Source: Deltaproteobacteria bacterium (lineage in GTDB: Bacteria > Desulfobacterota > Desulfobacteria > Desulfobacterales > SURF-7). From it: 38,867 bases of DNA. The first letter of the stretch is position 1. The number at the start of each line of letters is the position of its first letter. The notes below the pieces were generated by a model, which did no database searches, was not told where the DNA came from, and saw only the letters and a list, made by a program, of their open reading frames with translations. The DNA is taken from the NCBI GenBank assembly GCA_019307665.1, contig JAFDJC010000003.1, forward strand, positions 1 through 38,867. The letters run 5' to 3'. This document shows positions 1 through 8,622 of this stretch, in pieces. A program made the position numbers and the translations under genes.

Positions 1-651
1 TGAAAATGTAAAGCCTGAGGTATTGTAAAGCCTGTATTTCAAATCAATCCCAACCATTAGGAGATCCAGTTCAGAATCGGCTTCCCATTTTATATCCAGA
101 GAATCAGGATCAGGCCACCAGGACACCTGAGTGTATAAAATACCCCGCTCATGCCCCTTGGCTGTTCCTGATTCTATGCCCAGGCTTTTCTTCATGCATA
201 GGCTTACTTCCCATTTTCGAGTAAACTTTAATGTATCCTTAATGGAAAGCACATATGCTTCCAAGGGCAGTTCAGTCTCCACCGAAGGGTTAAATAATAC
301 ATTACCCCCGCCTGTAATATTGGTGATGGCACCAGTACTATGTTTGAGAGTTCCGAACAACCGGCCTATTCCAAGTGATAAAATATTCCTTTTTGAATAT
401 GAAACGCCAGGAGACTCAGTCAGTTTTTTTTCTGTTTGTTTATCCAGGTTTTTTCCACCTTCATCAATAGCGACTTCCCCTTTTTTATTATCATCTCCCT
501 TATCCAGAGGTTTTCTTGTTGCAGCGCCTTCGGTCTTTAACTCAGAATCGCTCAGAATCTTTAATTGTTCATCGTTTTCAGTCTCTTGGGCCATTACCTG
601 TCCTGCAACAAGGGAAATCAGGCACAGAGCAGCAAACAGACAATATTTCAT
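1..651 (-). CDS. Putative exported/envelope protein, partial (runs off the left edge)
   Basis: Read on the minus strand: open from ATG at 651 to base 1 with no stop. N-terminus MKYCLFAALCLISLVAGQVMAQETENDEQ looks like a Sec signal peptide; GGAGAG lies just upstream of the ATG. Absent from the ORF track, presumably because its stop is outside the window. Confidence 0.7.
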   Translation of the reverse strand, partial: MKYCLFAALCLISLVAGQVMAQETENDEQLKILSDSELKTEGAATRKPLDKGDDNKKGEVAIDEGGKNLDKQTEKKLTESPGVSYSKRNILSLGIGRLFGTLKHSTGAITNITGGGNVLFNPSVETELPLEAYVLSIKDTLKFTRKWEVSLCMKKSLGIESGTAKGHERGILYTQVSWWPDPDSLDIKWEADSELDLLMVGIDLKYRLYNTSGFTFS

Positions 652-813
652 TTAACTCTCCGAAATATCATTTAAATAACCACATTAAAGCTACGTCCCT
701 TTGCCCGTCTTGAAAAAACATCCGTATTTCATAGCATAAAATCCTAAAAACTTTAAGAGATTGTTTAACTTTCTTGACCTTTGAAAAATATTTTTGGTAA
801 ACAGTAAAGATAG

Positions 814-866
814 TTTCGTAAAAAGTCCTGGTTCCGTCACTCCGGCGAAGGCCGAAGTCCAGAAGC
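814..866. repeat. REP-like intergenic element
   Basis: TTTCGTAAAAAGTCCTGGTTCCGTCACTCCGGCGAAGGCCGAAGTCCAGAAGCC; contains the CCGGCGAAGGCCG hairpin and resembles the TTCGTAAAAAGTC...GTCATTCCGGCGAAAGCCGGAATCC element recalled from many Deltaproteobacteria. Confidence 0.5.
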
Positions 867-901
867 CATTAAAGTTAAAATAGGAAAAGTTGTTAATGCC
901 C

Positions 902-1861
902 ATGAAAAATATACTGATTACCGGTGCTTCAGGCTATTTGGGGACAAGACTGGTTAAACAGATAGGGACAAAAAAAGACATTGGATGCATTGTCGGTGTT
1001 GATATTGTCCATCCCGTACAGGCAGACGAAAATCTCCTTTTTTACAAAAAAGACATCCGTGACCCAGGTATTGGAGAACTGATGTCTGAACACAACATAG
1101 ATACGGTCTTTCATCTTGCATTTGTGGTTAAACCGATACATGACCTTAAACTAATGCACGATATCGATTATAACGGTACACTAAACGTCTTAAACAACTG
1201 TCATGAAAAAAACGTCCGTCAGGTTATCGCCACGAGCAGCACACTTGCATACGGCGCGCATAAAGATAATCCCGAAATACTTACTGAAGAAGACCCGTTG
1301 AGGGGTAACAAAACCTATCCGTATGGCTATAACAAGGCACTTTCGGATATCTTGATGCAGGATTTTTCAAAACAGCATCCCGACATAATATTAACTATTC
1401 TCAGGCCATGCACGGTTTTCGGCCCCAGCGTCAACAACTATGTTTCTCGGATGCTGTTCATGCCTGTAGCCGCCAGTGTACTTGGCTATAATCCCCGTGT
1501 GCAGTTCATTCATGAAGATGATTTTGTAAATGCCTGCATGATTGCAATGGAAAAACAAGCGACAGGCGCATTTAATATTACAGGAGATGGAACACTCACA
1601 ATCCGGGATATCGCGAATATGATAGGAACCAGACTCCTGCCTGTTCCTGCATGGATATTGTATCCTAAACTGGAGCTACTGTGGCGGCTCCATTGTCCGG
1701 GAATAGAAGTTAACAGCGGATATCTTGACTATGCCAGATACCCATTTATTGCAGGAAACAATAAGGCAAAGCAGGAACTCGGGTTTTATCCTAAATACGA
1801 TTCAAAGCAGACACTTGAAATAACTGCCATAAGCAAAAAACGAGGGCGAAAAAAATGTTAA
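902..1861 (+). CDS. NAD-dependent epimerase/dehydratase (extended SDR)
   Basis: MKNILITGASGYLGTRLVKQIG Rossmann motif; ATSSTLAYG and YPYGYNKALSD (YxxxK) motifs. Start chosen at the internal ATG 902. Confidence 0.88.
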   Translation: MKNILITGASGYLGTRLVKQIGTKKDIGCIVGVDIVHPVQADENLLFYKKDIRDPGIGELMSEHNIDTVFHLAFVVKPIHDLKLMHDIDYNGTLNVLNNCHEKNVRQVIATSSTLAYGAHKDNPEILTEEDPLRGNKTYPYGYNKALSDILMQDFSKQHPDIILTILRPCTVFGPSVNNYVSRMLFMPVAASVLGYNPRVQFIHEDDFVNACMIAMEKQATGAFNITGDGTLTIRDIANMIGTRLLPVPAWILYPKLELLWRLHCPGIEVNSGYLDYARYPFIAGNNKAKQELGFYPKYDSKQTLEITAISKKRGRKKC

Positions 1862-2340
1862 GACCTAACAGAAAAGACAGACTCCATGCTTTTGACATTA
1901 AAAACAATTTTCTAACCGTCCTTTTGCTTACCGCCGTTTTCTTTGCAGGATTTATTATCAGCCTGAATCTCAAAATTCCGGGTGCGGTATCGTACATCCT
2001 TTGCTGGGGCATATCCTATCTGATTTTATTTATGGGCACATGCAGAAACTGTGTCTACTATGGCAGGAAATGTCCAATCCCGCTTGAAGGAAGCTGTGTC
2101 AGTTATTTTTTTAAAAAAGGCGAAAACCAGTTTGGTTACATTTCACTTTTGTGGGCAACAATAGCATATATTTTTCGTGTTTGTATACCGGTTTATATAA
2201 TTTTCACGGAGCAAATGATAACGTTTGGTGCTTTCTATTTTTTTATGCTTGCCATGTTCTGGATTGTCCACCTTTGTTTTACAGGATGTCCTAACTGCGT
2301 AAACTATCAATGCCCTTTAAACCCCGAACAGGAGAATTAA
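1855..2340 (+). CDS. Small multi-TM membrane protein with two Cys motifs
   Basis: 161 aa, hydrophobic segments, motifs CRNCVYYGRKCP and GCPNCVNYQCP; overlaps the upstream stop by 7 nt. Confidence 0.7.
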   Translation: MLRPNRKDRLHAFDIKNNFLTVLLLTAVFFAGFIISLNLKIPGAVSYILCWGISYLILFMGTCRNCVYYGRKCPIPLEGSCVSYFFKKGENQFGYISLLWATIAYIFRVCIPVYIIFTEQMITFGAFYFFMLAMFWIVHLCFTGCPNCVNYQCPLNPEQEN

Positions 2341-2409
2341 TACGCCAAACAGGAGAATTAATATGCCAAACAGGAGAATTAATATGCCAAACAGGAGAAT
2401 TAATATGAA
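2326..2409 (+). repeat. Four tandem copies of a 21-bp unit carrying an RBS (AGGAGA) and, in three copies, an ATG
   Basis: Unit AAACAGGAGAATTAATATGCC; copies at 2326-2346 (ATACG variant, contains the upstream TAA stop), 2347-2367, 2368-2388, 2389-2409. Confidence 0.95.
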
Positions 2410-4555
2410 TGATAACATCTGGAGAGACAAGTACGGTGTATGCCATGTAGAAGGAAAAGAAAAGAAAGACGTTTTCGGCCTGATGGGATATGCACACGGC
2501 AGAGACAGGGGAATGCAGCTGCTTCTAATGCGTATTTTAGGAAAAGGCCGTGCCTCAGAGCTTCTCGATTCCAGTGATGAAGTACTTGAAATCGATAAAT
2601 TCTTCCGTAGAATGAACTGGGCGGGCTCTACTGCTTCAGAAATCGATAATTTATCTCCGGAAGCAAAAGAAGTAACCGACGAATACTGCAAAGGCGTCAA
2701 CAGGGCTTTTTCAGAAAAAGTCCCTTGGGAGTTTAAACTTTTTGGTTATCAACCGGAGCCGTGGTGTACAGAAGATATTATTCTGATTTCAAGGATGATA
2801 GGATATCTGACACTTGCACAGTCTCAGGGTGAAATGGAAAGGCTTTTGATCGAGTTTGTCCAGGCAGGAATGGATGAAGCGAGGCTGAACGAACTGTTTC
2901 CAGGGATATTAGGGGGGTTAGACATTGACCTCATTAAAAAGATAGAACTGCAGGAACGAATCGTATCGCCGGTATCTCTCTGGAACTTAGCTGCTCCTGT
3001 GATGATGGCATCAAACAACTGGGCGGTATCAGGCAAAAAAACGGTTTCCGGAAAACCTATCCTTGCCAATGATCCTCATCTGGAAGTAAACAGGCTCCCT
3101 AACGTCTGGTATGAAATAGTGTTAAAAACAAAAGACAGTTACGCCATGGGTGGAACAATGCCCGGTATCCCGGTCCTTCTTATCGGCAAAACTCCGAACC
3201 TTGCGTGGAGTGCAACTTACACATTCATGGACGGAACAGATTCGTGGATTGAAAAATGTAAAGACGGTAAATATATGCGTGAGCCCGACCAGTGGATACC
3301 ATTTACCGAAAGAGAAGAAATAATAAAAAGAAAGAAAAAAGATCCGGTCAAAATAGTTTTTTATGAAAATGGTCATGGTGTCCTTGAAGGCGACCCGAAT
3401 AAAGAAGGGTACTATATTACAACTGCATGGGCGCCCTCTATGTCAGGCGCCGTAACCTTGAATAATATAACAAAATTGTTAGATATAAAAACGGTTGAAC
3501 AGGGCATGGATATTGTCAGCCGGATAGAAACATCCTGGAATCTCATCCTGGCGGACAGCCAGGGCAATATCGGTTATCAAATGTCGGGTCTGATGCCGAA
3601 AAGGAGAGAAGGTATAAGCGGGTTTGTTCCTCTTCCCGGATGGGAAGAGAAAAACGACTGGCAGGGATTTGAAAAACCTGAAGACCTTCCAAGATGTTAT
3701 AACCCTGAATGCGGTTACTTTGTTACATCTAACCAGGATCTTAACGAATACGGCAATGTGAACCCGATTAATGTTGTTATGGGGCCATACCGTTCAGACA
3801 GAATCGGAAAACTTCTTTCAGAAAAAAATGACATCACATGTGAGTACATGTATCAACTGCACTATGATGTCTTTTCAACACAGGCAGAATCATTCATGAA
3901 GATTCTTGCGCCGCTTCTTCCCGACACAAAACAGGCTGAGATATTAAGGAACTGGAATCTTGAGTATGCAGCGGATTCCGAAGGCGCATTTCTCTTTGAC
4001 CAATTTTATAAAAATCTTTACCTTGGTGTTTTTGGCGCAAATGGTTTTGGTACAGAAGCAGTGACGTATCTTGATAAACATACAGGCATATTTAACGATT
4101 TTTACATAAACTTTGATCGCATACTCCTTTCTGAAAAATCAGTCTGGTTCGGCAACAGGACAAGGGAAGACATTTACATTCAGGCTGCTGAAAAGGCGCT
4201 GAACACCCGGCCTGAAAAATGGGGGGATGATAGAAAAGTCATCATGAAAAACATCCTTTTTGACGGAAAACTTCCAAAGTTCTTAGGATTTGACCGCGGG
4301 CCTATAACCATTATCGGAAGCCTGGCCACACCACACCAGGGACAGATTTTTGAAAGTGTGGGCAGGCAAACCAGCTTTGCGCCGTCATTAAGGATGGTTA
4401 CTGATCTTTCATCAGATGCTATCCATACCAATTTGGCAGGCGGCCCTTCTGATCGAAGGTTCTCAAAGTGGTACTGCTCGGATCTTGAAAACTGGATATC
4501 CGGGAAATACAAAAAACTTAGTCCAAACGATTCTGAAAAATGCTATAAGTTCTAG
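2405..4555 (+). CDS. Penicillin acylase (Ntn hydrolase) family protein
   Basis: ORF 2363-4555; MASNNWAVSGKKTVSGKPILANDPHL is the conserved SNNW nucleophile region of the family. Start could be 2363, 2384 or 2405 because of the repeat. Confidence 0.88.
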   Translation: MNDNIWRDKYGVCHVEGKEKKDVFGLMGYAHGRDRGMQLLLMRILGKGRASELLDSSDEVLEIDKFFRRMNWAGSTASEIDNLSPEAKEVTDEYCKGVNRAFSEKVPWEFKLFGYQPEPWCTEDIILISRMIGYLTLAQSQGEMERLLIEFVQAGMDEARLNELFPGILGGLDIDLIKKIELQERIVSPVSLWNLAAPVMMASNNWAVSGKKTVSGKPILANDPHLEVNRLPNVWYEIVLKTKDSYAMGGTMPGIPVLLIGKTPNLAWSATYTFMDGTDSWIEKCKDGKYMREPDQWIPFTEREEIIKRKKKDPVKIVFYENGHGVLEGDPNKEGYYITTAWAPSMSGAVTLNNITKLLDIKTVEQGMDIVSRIETSWNLILADSQGNIGYQMSGLMPKRREGISGFVPLPGWEEKNDWQGFEKPEDLPRCYNPECGYFVTSNQDLNEYGNVNPINVVMGPYRSDRIGKLLSEKNDITCEYMYQLHYDVFSTQAESFMKILAPLLPDTKQAEILRNWNLEYAADSEGAFLFDQFYKNLYLGVFGANGFGTEAVTYLDKHTGIFNDFYINFDRILLSEKSVWFGNRTREDIYIQAAEKALNTRPEKWGDDRKVIMKNILFDGKLPKFLGFDRGPITIIGSLATPHQGQIFESVGRQTSFAPSLRMVTDLSSDAIHTNLAGGPSDRRFSKWYCSDLENWISGKYKKLSPNDSEKCYKF

Positions 4556-4600
4556 AAATGCCTTATCAGTAATTTATAAAACAGGAGAAAGGGAATAAGA

Positions 4601-6625
4601 ATGAGTCGATGCTTGATAACCGGAGCCAATGGCCTTTTAGGAAAACACTTGGTGGACAGGCTGATACAAAATGGTCATGACATTACCCTTCTACTAAGAA
4701 ACCCTGAATGTTCCAATAAGAAACTGCTAATTGACCGATGGCACCATCAAACAACCACAGTTCAACACGGCGAGCTTAACGCAAACATCAGGATTTGGAA
4801 CGGTGATATCACAAAAACAAATCTCGGTGTTGATGCTGAACTCACATTGACTGATTTTGATCATATCTACCATCTGGCCGCAATTTATGATCTTGGAGCC
4901 GATGAAACCCTTACCCTGGATACCAACGTAGGCGGAACCGAACGTCTCCTGAAAAAACTGGATGATGACAATTTTGGCGGTTGCCTGCATTTTGTGAGTT
5001 CAATCGCGGTAGCAGGCGACTTCCAAGGTGAGTTCAGCGAACGTATGTTTACAGAAAGCCAAAAACATGATCACGTTTATAATCGCAGCAAGTATCTATC
5101 CGAAAAACTGGTTAGAAATAAACGCTCAACCCAGGATCACTACGACATTCGTATTTACCGTCCTTCTGCAATCGTAGGCGATTCAAAAACTGGTGAGATG
5201 GACCGCATTGATGGACCATATTATGGTTTTGTTGCGATTGCCGCCATGAAAAAGATCCTGCCGTCATGGTTGCCTCTCGTTGCGCCCAAAAGCAAAACAC
5301 TCATGGATATGGTGCCGGTGAATTATGTGGCTGAAGCGATTTACACCTTGAGTATGATTGAACGAACTGCGTTACCGGACGGTTTGTTCTGCTTCCACCT
5401 GACAGATCCTCATGCGCCAACAATGACAAAAGCCTTTAAGCTGATACTGAAAGCCGCAGACGGACCCCAAATACAATTTACATTTTCAACCAGCCTGGTT
5501 AAGGCTTATCTTAGTTTAATAAAGCAGGCATCCAATCTGAAAAGTGTTGAAATGGTGAAGAATGGGCTGTTAAGCAGCTTGAATATCCCTCCGGAAATTT
5601 TCGGCGCAATGATGCCCAACGTACGTTTTGTAGCAGGAGAAACCACCCGGTTGTTAAAAAAACGGGGCGTGATTCTCCCAACCTTTGACACCTACGTTGA
5701 CACTCTATGGGATTACTACAATCGACATTTAGACCCCGAAAAAACCAAGGAAGAAAGAAGCAGATTGGCATTTCAAGGAAAGGTAGTATTGATTACAGGT
5801 GGATCGGGAGGCATTGGTTTTGCCAGCGCAAAAAGATGCGTTGCTTATGGTGCAAAAGTAATTCTGGTTGCCCGTAACCATGAAAAGCTGGATAAAGCGC
5901 TCCTTGAGCTTACACCCATAGCCAAGAAAAGCGGCGGCACTATCGGAATGCATTGTTGTAATATAGCAAACCTTGATGAATGCGACGATTTAGTCACCTA
6001 CATTCTAAAACAATATGGCTATGTTGATATTCTGTTTAACAATGCAGGACTTTCAATCCGACGCTCCATTAGTAAATCTCTTGAGAGATTTCATGATTTT
6101 GAACGCACCATGCAGACCAATTACTTTGGCCCTCTCAGAATTATCTTTGGCCTGTTACCCTCCATGGTAGAGAGAAAAAGCGGGCACATCCTGTATTCGT
6201 CCACGATGGGTACACTTGCACCTACCCCTCGATTCGGTGCTTATGTGGCAAGCAAGAGCGCCATGGATGCTCTAAGTGATTCACTTGCTGCAGAGTATAC
6301 AGATAGAAATATCCACTTAACGTCTATCAAATTTCCGTTGGTTAAAACAGAGATGCTTGCACCGACAAATGATTATGATGACTTACCTGCTGCAAGCCCT
6401 GAATTCGCAGCACAAATGTTCGTGGATGCGGTCTTGAACAAGCCCCGCAAACAGATGACAGGTACCGGCGTGATGATCGGAATCTCGAACATTCTCACAC
6501 CAAAAGTCATGACTCAACTTTATAATTACGCCTATAAAATTTGGCCGGATGATAAAGGGGACTTCCCGGAAATGGATCTGGACCGATCGATTATAAAAAA
6601 GCTGATTCCGGCAACACCGATATAG
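4601..6625 (+). CDS. Two-domain protein: extended SDR / fatty acyl-CoA reductase-like N-terminus plus classical SDR C-terminus (AcrA1-like)
   Basis: N-terminus MSRCLITGANGLLGKHLVDRL; second Rossmann GKVVLITGGSGGIGFASAKR with YSSTMGTLAPTPRFGAYVASKSA catalytic S...YxxxK. Confidence 0.85.
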   Translation: MSRCLITGANGLLGKHLVDRLIQNGHDITLLLRNPECSNKKLLIDRWHHQTTTVQHGELNANIRIWNGDITKTNLGVDAELTLTDFDHIYHLAAIYDLGADETLTLDTNVGGTERLLKKLDDDNFGGCLHFVSSIAVAGDFQGEFSERMFTESQKHDHVYNRSKYLSEKLVRNKRSTQDHYDIRIYRPSAIVGDSKTGEMDRIDGPYYGFVAIAAMKKILPSWLPLVAPKSKTLMDMVPVNYVAEAIYTLSMIERTALPDGLFCFHLTDPHAPTMTKAFKLILKAADGPQIQFTFSTSLVKAYLSLIKQASNLKSVEMVKNGLLSSLNIPPEIFGAMMPNVRFVAGETTRLLKKRGVILPTFDTYVDTLWDYYNRHLDPEKTKEERSRLAFQGKVVLITGGSGGIGFASAKRCVAYGAKVILVARNHEKLDKALLELTPIAKKSGGTIGMHCCNIANLDECDDLVTYILKQYGYVDILFNNAGLSIRRSISKSLERFHDFERTMQTNYFGPLRIIFGLLPSMVERKSGHILYSSTMGTLAPTPRFGAYVASKSAMDALSDSLAAEYTDRNIHLTSIKFPLVKTEMLAPTNDYDDLPAASPEFAAQMFVDAVLNKPRKQMTGTGVMIGISNILTPKVMTQLYNYAYKIWPDDKGDFPEMDLDRSIIKKLIPATPI

Positions 6626-6712
6626 GTTGAGGCAAAGTGTAAAAAAAACTGCGCCTTTTTTCTTTTTATCCCCTTGTGACCTTAATGCCGTTTACTGATC
6701 CATCATTCCTAT

Positions 6713-7558
6713 TTAAAAATTGACAACCGGATTTAATTCAAGCTTTGGATAAATCTGGCCATGGCACGGCGGCATGGAATTATATACCCAGTCTATATCA
6801 ACCATTCCGGTTTTAATGCCCCTCGATCTCTTAAATCCATTGAATGTTCCCCTGACAAGCACATCTTCCATACCCATTGTAATACCGAAAACAGCCACGG
6901 TAGTATTGTTTTTAATTTTTGACAATTCTTCCCCAAACGCAAGAGAAGAAAAAGTGAGTCGTTTTGAATCCGATGCCTGGCATTGAAGTACGGGAAACAG
7001 CACCGGCCATCCATCTTCACCGATATAGGATATAAATTTGAGAGCACTAAGATCGTTGAAAATGTTTTCCGCAAAAGACTTTAAAATTCTATTTTCAGTA
7101 TTATGCTTCAGGCTGCCCTTGGCTAATTTGGTTAAAAGAGCGGCAAGGACAATTTTTCCTAAAGGGAGGCTCTCTTTGCCCCCTGTTTCAATAAGATCAA
7201 GATAATGAACGGTATTGATGCCGAAATATGCATTATATCGAAACATAGGAGTATTGTTGTATTCTTCGTACTCAGGGCCGTCATTTTTCAAATGCGTCCA
7301 TTTCGCCCTTCCACGCCACATTTTTTTATCCATTGTCATGATAATAAATGCGATATCCGGACTTTTCTGTATATATTCTTTGCTTTTCCCTTTACAAAAT
7401 TCTCCAAGGGTCATCTGGGACGGGCCGGATGCCTGTATCGACGTGATAAGGGTAATATGAGGGAGGCCCTGAGGATTTTTTAAGGCAACCACGCCTATTT
7501 TTTCAGCAGGTTTGAACGCCTCTATTTCAGATTGGTTGAACGATGTCTTCCTTTGCAT
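6713..7558 (-). CDS. Pyridoxamine 5'-phosphate oxidase-like (FMN-binding split barrel) protein
   Basis: 281 aa; AEKIGVVALKNPQGLPHITLITSIQA N-terminal pattern; AAGGAGAA upstream of the ATG. Confidence 0.6.
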   Translation of the reverse strand: MQRKTSFNQSEIEAFKPAEKIGVVALKNPQGLPHITLITSIQASGPSQMTLGEFCKGKSKEYIQKSPDIAFIIMTMDKKMWRGRAKWTHLKNDGPEYEEYNNTPMFRYNAYFGINTVHYLDLIETGGKESLPLGKIVLAALLTKLAKGSLKHNTENRILKSFAENIFNDLSALKFISYIGEDGWPVLFPVLQCQASDSKRLTFSSLAFGEELSKIKNNTTVAVFGITMGMEDVLVRGTFNGFKRSRGIKTGMVDIDWVYNSMPPCHGQIYPKLELNPVVNF

Positions 7559-7572
7559 AGAATGTTCTCCTT

Positions 7573-8622
7573 TTATTTGTCAGGTTTACCGTCTATGACA
7601 CGCAACCTGGAACGATTATGCCCCTCTTTTTTATTTTTTCCATCAAGCCTTGTTGCTCCACTCCAAAAAACAACAGCAGGGTCAACACCCGATTTTCGTG
7701 CAACAGATGCCAACTCTTCCATCACATCTTCGGTTATCAGTTTACTTTTACTAAAATCCCACTCTCCACCCAGACGCAGGTATTTGTCCTGGCAAAGATT
7801 GTTGAATGCACAAAGCTCCCAACGGTTCACAGTGCCTTGTAATGAGGCGGCAATAAATTCACCGATCTTTGCTATATTTTCTTTAAATGCTGTTGCACCG
7901 GGGATTACAGGCGTCCTGATCCAAAGCTCTTTAGGATAAAGGTGGTTTTTTATATAGTCAGCAACATAGACAAGATTATCAAGAATCTTCCGGTTATCGC
8001 TTCCTGTAAATTTTTGGTGCTTTTCCGGGTTTATAATTTTTATATCAAAAAGAACCATCGCAGAATGGGGAAGAAGTGCATCAAATGCTTCCTTCTTGCA
8101 CAAGCCGCAAGTGTCAAGAGCTGTATGGATACCCATTTCACGAAAGCGCTTTAAATAGGCTTCAACAAACCCGGCCTGCATCGTTGGTTCACCTCCTGAT
8201 ACTGTGATGCCTCCTCCCGACTTTTCAAAATACGCCTTGTCTTTGATTGTTTCGGCAACAAGATCATCAACCGACCATTTTTCTCCTAAAAGCGCCATGG
8301 CGGTTGAAGGGCAAGCGTCAGCACACTCACCGCAGTTGATGCAATTTTTCCGGTCAATTATAATTGTTCCGGATTGCGAAACAGACAACGCGTTGTTTTG
8401 GCATGTATCAATACAGCTTCGGCAGCCAACACACCTGGTTTCAAGCCAGTGAACCTGCTGGTGGGAAGGAATACTTTCAGGGTTGTGACACCATGTACAT
8501 TTTAAGGGACAGCCCTTGAAGAAAACCGTTGTTCTGATACCGGGGCCGTCTTCAGTTGACAACCTTTGTATTTCTAAAACCAGTGCATCTGGATTTATCG
8601 GGTCTTTTTTAGAATCCTTCAT
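7573..8622 (-). CDS. Glycyl-radical enzyme activating enzyme (radical SAM, PflA-like)
   Basis: FFKGCPLKCTWCHNPES (CxxxCxxC) and inserted ferredoxin-type Cys clusters CVGCRSCIDTC, CINCGECADAC; overlaps the GRE by 14 nt. Confidence 0.93.
   Translation of the reverse strand: MKDSKKDPINPDALVLEIQRLSTEDGPGIRTTVFFKGCPLKCTWCHNPESIPSHQQVHWLETRCVGCRSCIDTCQNNALSVSQSGTIIIDRKNCINCGECADACPSTAMALLGEKWSVDDLVAETIKDKAYFEKSGGGITVSGGEPTMQAGFVEAYLKRFREMGIHTALDTCGLCKKEAFDALLPHSAMVLFDIKIINPEKHQKFTGSDNRKILDNLVYVADYIKNHLYPKELWIRTPVIPGATAFKENIAKIGEFIAASLQGTVNRWELCAFNNLCQDKYLRLGGEWDFSKSKLITEDVMEELASVARKSGVDPAVVFWSGATRLDGKNKKEGHNRSRLRVIDGKPDK

Noticed and set aside
131-655. 174-aa plus-strand ORF
   Set aside because: Antisense to the better-supported signal-peptide ORF on the minus strand (1-651); composition looks like a shadow ORF.
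2363-2404. MPNRRINMPNRRIN as a genuine N-terminal domain
   Set aside because: It is the translation of the RBS/ATG repeat; the conserved protein starts near MNDNIWRDKYGV.
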